A stretch of 64,000 bases of DNA. Source: GCA-003244245 sp050700115. GTDB lineage: Bacteria > Actinomycetota > Actinomycetes > Mycobacteriales > Pseudonocardiaceae. Positions 27,708-36,379 of the stretch are shown here, one piece after another. Below the pieces are notes generated by a model. The model ran no database searches. It was not told the DNA's origin and worked only from the letters and a program-made list of their open reading frames with translations. How positions within the stretch are numbered: the stretch's first letter is position 1; the number at the start of each line of letters is the position of its first letter. The stretch is from positions 66,394-130,393 of the forward strand of contig JBOHGG010000009.1 of NCBI GenBank assembly GCA_050700115.1, given 5' to 3'. The translations under genes were made by a program, and so were the position numbers.

Positions 27708-29582
27708 ATGGTGTTCCATAACACCATGACATCGATCCAGGGGCTGGTGGCCGCCGCCACTTCCGGGTTGTTCGGGGCTCAGGAGGTGCGGCCCGCCGGC
27801 GGCGCCACGCTCGACCAGATCATCATCGCCAGCACGGCGGCGGCTGTGCTCACTATGGGATTGTTGATACTCGGCTACGGCCACCGCACCGGCCGGATCC
27901 CGATACTGCGAAGGCTGGCCACCGAGACTGAGCGCTGGTCGTTCAGCGCGGGGCAGCCTGGCTGGGTCGAACTGCCCTCGACCTTGGGGCTGATCTCGCT
28001 GGTCACTGCGGCGCTCGGGCTGTACTGGGACGTCTCGGTGCACATCGCCGACGGCCGCGACATCGGCCCACTGGGCAACATCGCGCACTACCCGATCATG
28101 TTCGGACTGTTTGGCGTCTTCGCCTCGGGTGTGCTGGCCATGGTGCTGCCGGTGGGGGAGCGCCCCGGCCCGGCCGCGGTGCGGATCACTCGTGACTGGT
28201 ACGCGCCAGTCGGCGGGGTGCTGTTAGCCGGCGCGGGGTTCTTCGCGCTGCTGGGCTTTCCGCTCGACGACGTCTGGCACCGCCTGTTCGGCCAGGACGT
28301 GACCCTGTGGGGCCCCACCCACCTGATGTTGATCGGCGGGGGCGGGCTGTCGCTGGTCGGCCTCGCGGTGCTCGAGCGGGAGGGCCGGATGGCCCGGGGC
28401 TACGACGAGGTAACGCCGCTGGGACTGTTCGTTCGGCGCGGTATGATCATGGGCGGGTTGCTCATCGGGCTGTCAGTGTTCCAGGGTGAATGGGACTTCG
28501 GCGTACCCCAATTCCGGATTGTGCACCAGCCATTGCTCATCGCCATGGCCGCCGCATGCGCCCTGGTCGCCGCTCGGCTGTGGATCGGCCGGGGCGGCGC
28601 GCTGTTCGCCGTCGGCTTCTACGTCTTCGTGCGCGGCGGGATCGCGCTGATCGTCGGACCGTTCCTCATGGAGCCCTTCCCCACCATCCCGTTGTACCTG
28701 GCAGAGGCGTTGTGCCTGGAGCTTGTGGCGCTGGTGCTGGCCCGCCGATCGCTGGTGTTGGGCGCCGTCAGCGGCCTGCTCATCGGGACCGTGGGCTTCG
28801 CCGCCGAATACGCCTGGACGCAGGTGGCCTTCCGGCTGCCCTGGACCCCCGACATCCTCGTCGAGGGCACGATGATGGCGGTGGCCGGCGGCGTCGCCGG
28901 TGGGATCGCCGGGGCACTGCTGGGGCTGGCCCTGCAGGGCAGGCTGCCCCGCCCCGCCGTCGCCCGGCCGCTGTTCGCCGGAGTTCTCCTCGTACTCGGA
29001 GTCGCTGTGGCCAACGGGCTGATGACTACCGTTCCAGACGGGATACGCGCCGAGATCGCGCTCACCGAGGTGGCCAGTCCGGGCCCTGTCCGCACCGCGC
29101 AGGCCCTCGTCCGGATCGACCCGGTCACAGCCGTCGACCAGCCTTCCTCGCTGACGATAACGGCCTGGCAGGGTGGTGGCCTGTACGTCAACCATCTGGT
29201 GCCGGTCGGGGACGGCAGCTACCGGACCACCAAGCCGATGCCGCTGTCAGGCGACTGGAAGACCCTCGTGCGGTTGGAGGACGGCCGCACCCTCAGCGCG
29301 GTGCCGATCTATCTGCCTGCGGATGCGGTACTGGGTAAGCCGGAAATACCCGCGCCGCCGCAGTTCACTCGGGACGCGGTCAACGAGCAGCAGATCATGC
29401 AGCGGGAGCTCAAGGAGGGCGTACCCGACTCGCTGTGGGCAACCGCGTCGGCAGTCGTGCTGGTATGCGCGCTGCTGCTGTTGCTTGCGCTGGGCTGGGG
29501 CGTGTCCAGGGTGTCCCGGGCGTCGCAGCCAGCCGCCCGTTCGGCCGCCGAACCGGCACGGCAGGTGGCGGCGGCGCCGTGA
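27708..29582 (+). CDS. Polytopic membrane protein with an exported C-terminal domain
   Basis: 624 residues; I do not recognise a named family with confidence. There are about ten hydrophobic segments between residues 38 and 440, including ASTAAAVLTMGLLILGYG and conserved-looking histidine/acid sites in membrane-adjacent loops (LYWDVSVHIADGRD, DDVWHRLFGQDVTLWGPTH, FGVPQFRIVHQP). An external beta-rich domain (about 450-570) follows, then one C-terminal helix (SAVVLVCALLLLLALGWG). GTG 27708 is the annotated start; ATG 27726 (MTSIQG) is possible. It is coupled to a tiny membrane protein at its 3 prime end and shares an operator with MerR. Metal or small-molecule handling is conceivable but unproved. 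Confidence 0.8.
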   Translation: MVFHNTMTSIQGLVAAATSGLFGAQEVRPAGGATLDQIIIASTAAAVLTMGLLILGYGHRTGRIPILRRLATETERWSFSAGQPGWVELPSTLGLISLVTAALGLYWDVSVHIADGRDIGPLGNIAHYPIMFGLFGVFASGVLAMVLPVGERPGPAAVRITRDWYAPVGGVLLAGAGFFALLGFPLDDVWHRLFGQDVTLWGPTHLMLIGGGGLSLVGLAVLEREGRMARGYDEVTPLGLFVRRGMIMGGLLIGLSVFQGEWDFGVPQFRIVHQPLLIAMAAACALVAARLWIGRGGALFAVGFYVFVRGGIALIVGPFLMEPFPTIPLYLAEALCLELVALVLARRSLVLGAVSGLLIGTVGFAAEYAWTQVAFRLPWTPDILVEGTMMAVAGGVAGGIAGALLGLALQGRLPRPAVARPLFAGVLLVLGVAVANGLMTTVPDGIRAEIALTEVASPGPVRTAQALVRIDPVTAVDQPSSLTITAWQGGGLYVNHLVPVGDGSYRTTKPMPLSGDWKTLVRLEDGRTLSAVPIYLPADAVLGKPEIPAPPQFTRDAVNEQQIMQRELKEGVPDSLWATASAVVLVCALLLLLALGWGVSRVSRASQPAARSAAEPARQVAAAP

Positions 29583-29722
29583 CGGCGGCGCTGGCTGGCG
29601 AGGTGGTGCTGGCCCATCACGCGATCATCGCGGCCGTGCCGGTCCTGGTGCCCATGCTGGTGATCACCCTGATGATGGTGGTGATAGCGGTACGCGACCG
29701 CCGCCGCGGTCCGGACCCATGA
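29579..29722 (+). CDS. Very small membrane protein
   Basis: 47 residues. GTG 29579 overlaps the TGA of the preceding gene (GTGA). One strong membrane helix (IIAAVPVLVPMLVITLMMVVIAV) is followed by a basic tail RDRRRG, so the C-terminus should be cytosolic. It is probably a partner of the large membrane protein. Its last 59 bases overlap the 3 prime end of the MFS gene on the other strand. Confidence 0.7.
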   Translation: MTAALAGEVVLAHHAIIAAVPVLVPMLVITLMMVVIAVRDRRRGPDP

Positions 29723-31214
29723 CGTCAACCGGGTGTAGCTGGGGGCCGGTCACCCCGCAATGTGTGCACCGCTCCAGCGGGATCCGCTCAGGTAGCCCCG
29801 GAACGGGCACGCGGCGTGGCTCGCGGAGCAGCACCACCGCCATGAGAGCGCCCAGTGCGAGCAGGGCGGCGCTGATCAGCATCGCGGTGCGAAATCCCGG
29901 GTCGAAGGAAAGCGGGTCGGCGTAGTCGGCGCCGCCCAGGCCCGCGGCCACCGGGATGACCGCGACGGCCAGCAGGCCGCCGGACCGGGCGATGGCGTTG
30001 TTCACCCCGGACGCCGTCCCCGCATAGCGCGGGTCCGCCGACCCCAGCACGGTCGCGGTGAGCGGTGCCACCGTGAGCGAGAGACCCAGCCCCAGCACCA
30101 CCACCGCTGGCAGGACGTCGACCAGGTAGGACGCGTCGCGGCCGATCCGCAGGGTCAGCAGGAAACCCGTGGCGGCCAACAGAGGGCCCACCGCCAGGGG
30201 CAGCCGGGGGCCGATCCGCTCGGCGAGCCCGCCGGCTCGGGACGAGAGCAGCAGCATCAGCACGGTGACCGGGAGCAGCGCGGTACCGGCGACCAGTGGG
30301 GAGAACCCGGCGACGATCTGCAGCTGCAGCACCAGCAGGAAGAAGAACACTCCCAGCCCGGCGTAGACCAACAAGGTCACCGCGTTGACCACGCTGAAGC
30401 TGCGGTCGGCGAACAAACCCAGCGGCACCAGGGGGTGCGGTGAGCGGCGCTCGACGAGCACGAATGCCAGCAGCGCTGCCGCCCCACCCGCGCCGGTGGT
30501 GAGCACGACCAGGTTGCCACCGCCACCCTCGCCGAGGCTGGTCAGCGCGTAGGTCACACCGGCCAGCCCGGCGGCGGCCAGCACCGCACCGGCCACATCC
30601 AGCCCGGGCGGACTCTCGGCGTCCAAGCTCTCCGGCACGTGCCGCAGCGAGACCAGAACGATGAAGACGGCTACCGGCAGGTTCACCAGGAATACCGCTC
30701 GCCAGTCCAGCGCCACCAACCAGCCGCCGGCGAACGGCCCGACCGCGGCGGCCACCCCGCCCAGCCCGGACCAGGCGCCCACCGCCCTGGCCCGGTGCTC
30801 GGCCACGAACGTCGAGGAGATGATCGCCAGGCTGCCCGGGGTGAGCAGCGCCCCGCCGATGCCTTGCAGGCCACGAGCGACCACCAGGACCTCGGCGGTG
30901 GGTGCCAGCCCGCACAGCAGCGAGGCGATCGCGAACCACACCACCCCGACAAGAAAGATCCGGCGCCGCCCGAAGTGGTCCCCGAGCGCGCCTGCCAGCA
31001 GGATCAGCGCGGCCAGCGTGAGGGTGTAGGCGTTGACGATCCATTGCAGCGTCCTGAAATCGGCACCGAGGTCACGGCCGATCGAGGGCAGCGCGATGTT
31101 CACCACTGTCGCATCGAGCATCGCCATGCCCGATCCGGAGATCGTCGCCAGCAGCACCCACCGTCCGGCGGGTGTGCCCATCCTCACCCCCGCTGAGGGA
31201 GGATTCGTCACCAT
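29664..31214 (-). CDS. DHA2-type (14-helix) MFS exporter
   Basis: 516 residues. A proton-driven multidrug-type exporter of the EmrB/QacA group: MLDATVVNIALPSIGRDLG (motif D1), LAGALGDHFGRRRIFLVG (motif A) and GPFAGGWLVALDWRAVFLVNLP (motif C) are all present. After the last helix comes a soluble tail with CTHCGVTGPQLHP, a Cys-x2-Cys seen at the end of several actinobacterial DHA2 proteins. I chose ATG 31214 (MVTNPPSAG) because AGGCGG precedes it; ATG 31235 is possible. The neighbouring regulator is not obvious, and the substrate is unknown. Confidence 0.93.
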   Translation of the reverse strand: MVTNPPSAGVRMGTPAGRWVLLATISGSGMAMLDATVVNIALPSIGRDLGADFRTLQWIVNAYTLTLAALILLAGALGDHFGRRRIFLVGVVWFAIASLLCGLAPTAEVLVVARGLQGIGGALLTPGSLAIISSTFVAEHRARAVGAWSGLGGVAAAVGPFAGGWLVALDWRAVFLVNLPVAVFIVLVSLRHVPESLDAESPPGLDVAGAVLAAAGLAGVTYALTSLGEGGGGNLVVLTTGAGGAAALLAFVLVERRSPHPLVPLGLFADRSFSVVNAVTLLVYAGLGVFFFLLVLQLQIVAGFSPLVAGTALLPVTVLMLLLSSRAGGLAERIGPRLPLAVGPLLAATGFLLTLRIGRDASYLVDVLPAVVVLGLGLSLTVAPLTATVLGSADPRYAGTASGVNNAIARSGGLLAVAVIPVAAGLGGADYADPLSFDPGFRTAMLISAALLALGALMAVVLLREPRRVPVPGLPERIPLERCTHCGVTGPQLHPVDVMGPDRGGGRVPLSPPSSG

Positions 31215-31262
31215 CGTCCGCCTAGTGTCGCGCAACCCCGCCGACTCCGGTAGGACGGTACG

Positions 31263-32918
31263 GTGCCAACCTCACCCGCCTGCGCGCGGTTGCTGCTCGG
31301 TCCAGTGCTCCGGCACGTCGGGAGGACAACCGCAGCGGTGTGGGTGCAAACCGACCGCCCAGCCGAGGTGGAGGTGCTGGGCTGCCGGGCATCGACGTTC
31401 ACCGTGCGCGAGCACCACTATGCGCTGGTGGAAGTCAGCGGATTGGAACCGGGCTCGGCCACGGCCTACCAGGTGCATCTGGACGGGGAGCTGGCCTGGC
31501 CCCGGCCCCGCTCGCCGTGGCCGGACAGCCGGATCCGCACGCGGGGTAGCGGCGCCCCGGTGCGGGTGGTCTTCGGCTCCTGCCGCACCGCCAAGCACGA
31601 TGACCCCAGATCGGTGGCCGCCGAAGGTATTGACGCGCTGGACGTCCAGGCCAGCCGGATGGCCGACAGTGCGCCGGAGCACTGGCCGGACGCGCTGCTG
31701 ATGCTCGGCGACCAGGTCTACGCCGACGACCCGACCCCACAGACCCGGCATTGGCTGGAATTGCGCCGGGACACCACCGCCCCACCCGGGTACGAGGTCG
31801 CGGACTTCACCGAGTACGCCCGGCTGTACCGGGACAGCTGGTCGGACCCCGAGGTCCGCTGGCTGATGTCCACCGTGCCCACCGCGATGATCTTCGATGA
31901 TCACGATGTGCGGGACGACTGGAACACGTCGTCAGCGTGGCGGGACCGGGTGACTGCCTACCCGTGGTGGTCAGAGCGCATCCGCGGAGCGCTCGCCTCT
32001 TACTGGGTCTATCAACACATCGGCAACCTGACGCCGGAGGAGCGCCACGCCGACCCGACCTGGTGTGCCGTCCAGGACGCCGAGGGGGACGTCTGGCCGG
32101 TGCTGCGAAAGATGGCCGATGCCGCGGACGCCGATCCCACGGCGATCCGGTGGAGCTTTCGCTGGGACATCGACGGGGTGCGACTGGTCGTGATGGACAC
32201 TCGGGCCGGACGCATGCTGACTGAGGGCCGGCGCACGATGCTCGACGACGCGGAGTTCTCCTGGGTGGAGAACGCGGTCAGTGCGGACGCGCAGCGAGCC
32301 GAGCATGTGCTGGTCGGTAGCTCGCTGCCGTGGCTGCTGCCGCCGGCGATCCACGACGTGCAGTCGGCCAACGAAGCTGCCTGCGCTCGTGGTGGCGCAC
32401 TCGCTGAGCGCATCCGCCAGGCCGTGGATCTCGAGCACTGGGCGGCGTTCCGGGACTCCTTCGATCGGCTCGCCGCGCTGCTGCGGCGGGTCGCGGTCGG
32501 TCCCCATGCGCCCGCGACGATCAGCGTGCTGTCCGGCGATGTGCACCACAGTTACGTAGCACGAGCCGACTTCCCCGGATCAGCAGGCGGATCACCGGTG
32601 TACCAGCTGGTGTGCTCGCCGGTGCATCACAGCGTCCCGTGGGCGCTCACCGCGCTGATGCGAGCCGCCTGGTTCGGTCCGCTGGCTGCGGTGGTTCGCC
32701 GGGTGGTGCGCCACTACGGGGTGGCGGATCCGACACTATCCTGGCGGCTGCTCAGTGGTCCCGCCTTCGGCAACGCGGTGGCCACCCTGGTGTTCTCGGA
32801 TCGGAATGCCGAGCTCGTCATCGAGAAGAGCGACCGTACCGACCTGCTGGAACCGGTGTGCCGCGTCGAGCTGGCAGGTCGGCGAAATGACCGACGGCAG
32901 AAGGGGGATCGGCGATGA
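31263..32918 (+). CDS. PhoD-like metallophosphatase/phosphodiesterase
   Basis: 551 residues without a signal peptide. Metallophosphatase motifs: VVFGSCRTAKHDD, LMLGDQVYADDP, MIFDDHDVRDDWN, VLVGSSLPWLLP and ISVLSGDVHHSYVA. These carry the Asp, Asn and His ligands of a binuclear site as in PhoD-type enzymes, though most PhoD phosphatases are exported by Tat and this one is not obviously so. A beta-sandwich N-terminal part (about 1-95) precedes the catalytic domain. The GTG start is at 31263; the stop overlaps the MaoC gene (ATGA). The physiological substrate is unknown and no PHO box is seen here. Confidence 0.9.
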   Translation: MPTSPACARLLLGPVLRHVGRTTAAVWVQTDRPAEVEVLGCRASTFTVREHHYALVEVSGLEPGSATAYQVHLDGELAWPRPRSPWPDSRIRTRGSGAPVRVVFGSCRTAKHDDPRSVAAEGIDALDVQASRMADSAPEHWPDALLMLGDQVYADDPTPQTRHWLELRRDTTAPPGYEVADFTEYARLYRDSWSDPEVRWLMSTVPTAMIFDDHDVRDDWNTSSAWRDRVTAYPWWSERIRGALASYWVYQHIGNLTPEERHADPTWCAVQDAEGDVWPVLRKMADAADADPTAIRWSFRWDIDGVRLVVMDTRAGRMLTEGRRTMLDDAEFSWVENAVSADAQRAEHVLVGSSLPWLLPPAIHDVQSANEAACARGGALAERIRQAVDLEHWAAFRDSFDRLAALLRRVAVGPHAPATISVLSGDVHHSYVARADFPGSAGGSPVYQLVCSPVHHSVPWALTALMRAAWFGPLAAVVRRVVRHYGVADPTLSWRLLSGPAFGNAVATLVFSDRNAELVIEKSDRTDLLEPVCRVELAGRRNDRRQKGDRR

Positions 32919-33367
32919 AGGTGTTCACCGGAGCTGACGAGCTGCGCGCGGCGGCTGGTGAGCAACTCGGTGCGAGTGACTGGATGCCCATCGACCAGCA
33001 GCGCGTCAACGCCTTCGCGGACGCGACCGAGGACCACCAATGGATCCATGTCGACCCGCAACGCGCCGCAGCCGGCCCGTATGGCACCACCATCGCGCAC
33101 GGGTTTCTCAGCCTGTCGCTGTTGCCACACCTGATCAACCAGACCTACCGGGTCGAGGGCACCACGATGGTCATCAACTACGGGCTGAACAAGGTGCGTT
33201 TCCCAGCCCCCGTGCCAGTCGGTTCCACGGTGCGGGCCGAGGTCGAGCTTGCCGAGGCCACCGAGGCCACCGGTGGTCTGCAACTCGTGCTGCGCGCGAC
33301 GCTACAGATCGAGGGCGCTACGAAACCGGGTTGCGTGGCGGACTGGGTCACCCGGGTTTACTTCTGA
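32915..33367 (+). CDS. MaoC-family (R)-enoyl-CoA hydratase-like protein
   Basis: 150 residues with a single hot-dog fold. The hydratase motif is complete: FADATEDHQWIHVDPQRA supplies catalytic Asp and His, followed by GTTIAHGFLSLSLLP. It probably hydrates a short or medium enoyl-CoA in the cytosol; a thioesterase role is less likely because of the Asp/His pair. It is translationally coupled to the PhoD-like gene (ATG 32915 in its stop region), a pairing whose logic is not clear. It converges with the GNAT gene seven bases further on. Confidence 0.9.
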   Translation: MKVFTGADELRAAAGEQLGASDWMPIDQQRVNAFADATEDHQWIHVDPQRAAAGPYGTTIAHGFLSLSLLPHLINQTYRVEGTTMVINYGLNKVRFPAPVPVGSTVRAEVELAEATEATGGLQLVLRATLQIEGATKPGCVADWVTRVYF

Positions 33368-33374
33368 CTGCCGT

Positions 33375-33932
33375 CTATACCTGTGGCGGTCGCGGGTTGC
33401 CTGCGCAGACGAGGTCGTCGGGCCGCAGCCGGAACACCTGCAGGCGCCGCTGGTGGTACTTATCGGTCTCGCCGACCCACTCCATCCCGATCCGCCGCGC
33501 GGTGGCTGCCGCACGGGTGTTGTCCGGGCCCACCAGTGCGAACAACTCGACCAGCGAATGCTGGAAGGCCCAGCGCGCCAGCGCTCGGGCCACCTCGGTG
33601 ATGTAACCCCGGCCCCAGTACTCCGGCGCGAGCTGGTAACCGATCTCGACGTCCGCCTCGGGCACCGGCATCGGCAGCAGGGTGATCCCGCCGACGAGCA
33701 CGCCCCCATCGAGCAGGGCCAGAGCCCACCGTCCGGTTCCCGGCGCCATGTCGTTCTGCTCGGCGGTCCAGCCCTGCAGCACCACTCGCATCGCGGCCGT
33801 ATCGGGGATGCGATCCAACTCGTGGAGCCACCGACTGACGTCGTCGTGGCCGTAGATCTTCAGCGCTGCCTCGGCGTCGGCTACCGACCAGCCCCGCACC
33901 ACGAGCCGGTTGGTCCGCAGCAGTTCCTCCAT
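33375..33932 (-). CDS. RimJ/RimL-type GNAT acetyltransferase
   Basis: 185 residues. It opens ELLRTNRLVVRGWSVADAEAAL, the usual start of RimJ/RimL-like N-acetyltransferases. The acetyl-CoA site region is YQLAPEYWGRGYITEVARALARWAF, and VGPDNTRAAATARRIGMEWVG lies near the end. The acceptor could be a ribosomal protein N-terminus or a small molecule. The start is ATG 33932. It is monocistronic and convergent with the MaoC gene. Confidence 0.9.
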   Translation of the reverse strand: MEELLRTNRLVVRGWSVADAEAALKIYGHDDVSRWLHELDRIPDTAAMRVVLQGWTAEQNDMAPGTGRWALALLDGGVLVGGITLLPMPVPEADVEIGYQLAPEYWGRGYITEVARALARWAFQHSLVELFALVGPDNTRAAATARRIGMEWVGETDKYHQRRLQVFRLRPDDLVCAGNPRPPQV

Positions 33933-33994
33933 AGAGTGAACTTACTCCGGATCGCTTGCCGGCCACCTCCTCAGTCGGGGACTCAACCGGGGAC

Positions 33995-34381
33995 TCAGCC
34001 GGGTGCGAGCGCAGCGCCGGGATCGGGGTGGATCTCGAACAGGTCGGTCAGGCCAGTGGCCTCCAAGGGCCGCGTCACCTCGCGGGAGTTGCACACCAGC
34101 CGCAGCCCGATGTGGCGCTCCCGGGTCGCGCCCAGAGTGTCGACCAGCACAGCCAGCCCGCTGGACCCGAGAAACCTGACCCCAGTCAGGTCGATCACGA
34201 GCAGCGAAGCCGGTTGCTCGAGTTGTTGCTGAAGGAAGGCGCGCAGGGTTGGGGTGGTCACCATGTCGATCTCACCTGCGACCGTCACCAGACAGCTGTC
34301 CCCGACCTCCCGCGCACCGAGCGAGATCAGTTGATCGACGAGGGCATCCGCGCCGGCCGTCGCGTCGGTGTTCTGGGACAT
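33995..34381 (-). CDS. STAS-domain anti-sigma factor antagonist
   Basis: 128 residues. A single STAS domain: VGDSCLVTVAGEIDMVTTPTL, LLVIDLTGVRFLGSSGLAVLVD with the conserved, phosphorylatable Ser in FLGSSGL, then RLVCNSREVTRPLEATGL. Such proteins bind RsbW-like kinases and release stress sigma factors; no kinase or sigma factor is adjacent. I chose ATG 34381 because CGAGGAGAACTC precedes it; a longer frame to 34453 has no ribosome site. Confidence 0.92.
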   Translation of the reverse strand: MSQNTDATAGADALVDQLISLGAREVGDSCLVTVAGEIDMVTTPTLRAFLQQQLEQPASLLVIDLTGVRFLGSSGLAVLVDTLGATRERHIGLRLVCNSREVTRPLEATGLTDLFEIHPDPGAALAPG

Positions 34382-34545
34382 GAGTTCTCCTCGGACGTGA
34401 CGGGCCGGGCCGCAGCGCGCCACGGTGGATGCTCGCCGCCCGACTCCACACAAGCATCATGCCCTGAAGGTGACAAGGGGCCGGGCGCGGTGTGCGGCAC
34501 CTTCGCGCGCTGCGACCTCGCCGCTGAGCGGATAGCCTGTTGAGT

Positions 34546-34890
34546 ATGAGCCAACAGCATGGGACGGCCCACGAGAAGACACCGCAGTCCGACGCCTTGG
34601 ACGAGGGCAAACCAGCGCTCGCGGCGATGCGCGGTGGTTTCGGCGGCTGGACTCGCTGGAGCGAAGAAGAGCACACCAAAACGGACATCAGGGAGTGCAC
34701 CGACCAGCACTGCATGAACGTGGAGGTGAACTGCGGCTTCCAGGGATTGGATCCGGGCTCGCCGCTGTCCCAATCCGCCAGTGTGAGCAACGATCTCCGC
34801 GCGGCCTGGAAGTCGAAGCTCGCAGGTGAGGGCAAGACAACCTCAGGACCCAAGAGCTTGAGAGACATTGTCTTCGGTTCGGTGGAGTGA
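34546..34890 (+). CDS. Hypothetical soluble protein, about 114 residues
   Basis: No family recognised. It opens MSQQHGTAHEKTPQSDA, is rich in Gly, Ser and Lys, and has two Cys in ECTDQHCMNVEVNCGFQG plus GKTTSGPKSLRDIVFG at the end. There is no signal peptide or membrane helix. Base composition is lower in GC than its neighbours. The start is ATG 34546; TTG 34540 is in frame. It lies just upstream of, and on the same strand as, the GCS2 gene (39 bases). Confidence 0.55.
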   Translation: MSQQHGTAHEKTPQSDALDEGKPALAAMRGGFGGWTRWSEEEHTKTDIRECTDQHCMNVEVNCGFQGLDPGSPLSQSASVSNDLRAAWKSKLAGEGKTTSGPKSLRDIVFGSVE

Positions 34891-34929
34891 ACGTATCCTC
34901 CAACAACGAGACAATGAGCGGGTATCCCG

Positions 34930-36036
34930 ATGGTACGGAGCCCACGTAGCGTCGGAGTGGAAGAAGAGCTGCTGCTGGTCGACCCGGACGACGGTCGCGC
35001 GCTCGCCGTTGCCAGCGCGGTCCTCCGTGACGCTGCGGTGCACGGCCAACAGCCGGGGGGCGAGGAGCTGACGGCGGAGCTCACCCGCCAGCAGATCGAG
35101 ACGAATACTCGGCCGTGCACATCGCTGAACGAGCTGGGAGTGGAGTTGCGGCGGTGGCGGCGGGCCGCCGCTCAGGCAGCTCAAGCCGGCGGAGCCCAGG
35201 TGGCCGCCCTGGCAACCGCACCGCTGCCGGTGGCGCCCATCATCACACCCAACCCGCGATACCGGGAGATGATCGACAAATTCGGCCTCACCGCGGAGCA
35301 ACAACTCACCTGCGGTTGCCACATCCATGTGGAGGTCGGCTCCGACGACGAGGGCGTGGCGGTGCTGGATCGCATCCGAGGATGGTTGCCGACGCTGCTT
35401 GCGCTCAGCGGCAACTCGCCGTTCGCGCAAGGCGAGGACACCGGCTACGCCAGCTTCCGGTCGCAGATGCAGAACCGATGGCCCTCCGCCGGACCAACCG
35501 AGCTGTTCGGCTGCGCTGAGAACTACCACGCCACGGTAAAGACCATGATCGAGTCTGGCGCGCTCGTCGATGAAGGAATGATCTACTTCGACGCTCGCTT
35601 GTCTCGCACCTACCCCACAGTGGAGGTGCGAGTGGCCGATGTCTGCCAGCACGCCGACGACGCGATCCTGCTCGCCTGTCTGACCAGGGCGTTGGTAGAG
35701 AACGCTGCCCGCGCGTGGAGAGCGGACCAGCCGCCGGCTCCGTTTCGGGTGGAACTGCTTCGCCTCGCGGCGTGGCGGGCCGGCCGATCCGGCCTCGACG
35801 GCAGTCTCATCGATCCAACGGGCCGGCCGGCACCGGCGCGGCGGGTGGTTCGGGCCCTGATCGAGCACGTCAGACCGGCCTTGGAAGACCTCGGCGAGTA
35901 TGACGTTGTGCACGCTCTCACCGACGCCTTGTTCGGCCGCGGCAACGGCTCGACGATGCAGCGCGATGTCTGTCGGCGTGGCGGGAGCCTCGCTGACGTG
36001 GTTGCCTCTGCGGTCACCCGGACTGCGGGGGTCTGA
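34930..36036 (+). CDS. YbdK-type carboxylate-amine ligase (GCS2 family)
   Basis: 368 residues. ATP-dependent ligase of the glutamate-cysteine ligase type 2 family: VGVEEELLLVDPDDG, AELTRQQIETNTRPC, TCGCHIHVEVG, NSPFAQGEDTGYASFRSQMQNRWP and VEVRVADVCQHADDA mark the active site. Actinobacteria use mycothiol rather than glutathione, so the true substrates may not be glutamate and cysteine. The start is ATG 34930 with no strong ribosome site. A GC-poorer intergenic region follows before pstS. Confidence 0.92.
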   Translation: MVRSPRSVGVEEELLLVDPDDGRALAVASAVLRDAAVHGQQPGGEELTAELTRQQIETNTRPCTSLNELGVELRRWRRAAAQAAQAGGAQVAALATAPLPVAPIITPNPRYREMIDKFGLTAEQQLTCGCHIHVEVGSDDEGVAVLDRIRGWLPTLLALSGNSPFAQGEDTGYASFRSQMQNRWPSAGPTELFGCAENYHATVKTMIESGALVDEGMIYFDARLSRTYPTVEVRVADVCQHADDAILLACLTRALVENAARAWRADQPPAPFRVELLRLAAWRAGRSGLDGSLIDPTGRPAPARRVVRALIEHVRPALEDLGEYDVVHALTDALFGRGNGSTMQRDVCRRGGSLADVVASAVTRTAGV

Positions 36037-36379
36037 AGTCCCCCTCCGAGCGGTCGGGCTCCTCCGTGGGGCTGACAGCGATGCTGCGTTCCGTGTCCAA
36101 CATCATCACAGATATCAAACGATAGATTGATGATGGATCGACATAGTACACCTTCAGTTACTAAATGTTAGCGAAACGGCTCCCCCGAAAGACTGATTAT
36201 CACGGTTGGATAACGGTAAGGTGTCGGACGGGTCATGGGTTATCGGGCGCTGTCACAAGCGATGATGAGTTCACCGTTCGTTAACTCGAAGGGGGGAAGC
36301 TGTCCATGAAGGTTACCTACCGTCAGCGAAGCGGCCGCCCAGATCGCGTGCCTGCACACGAACCCCACGGAGGACACAC
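36037..36379 (+). other. AT-richer regulatory region upstream of pstS
   Basis: 343 bases with no gene. Bases 36095-36240 are clearly AT-richer than their surroundings (for example ATATCAAACGATAGATTGATG). A PHO-box candidate lies at 36269-36290 and the pstS ribosome site GGAGGA at 36370-36375. I see no convincing -35/-10 pair. Confidence 0.6.
36269..36290 (+). promoter_or_regulatory. PHO box (PhoP direct repeats) upstream of pstS
   Basis: Two 11-base direct-repeat units in exact register: GTTCACCGTTC and GTTAACTCGAA. Unit 1 contains GTTCACC, the core of the actinomycete PhoP site. It lies 90 bases before the pstS start, so the pst operon should be induced by phosphate limitation. Confidence 0.7.
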
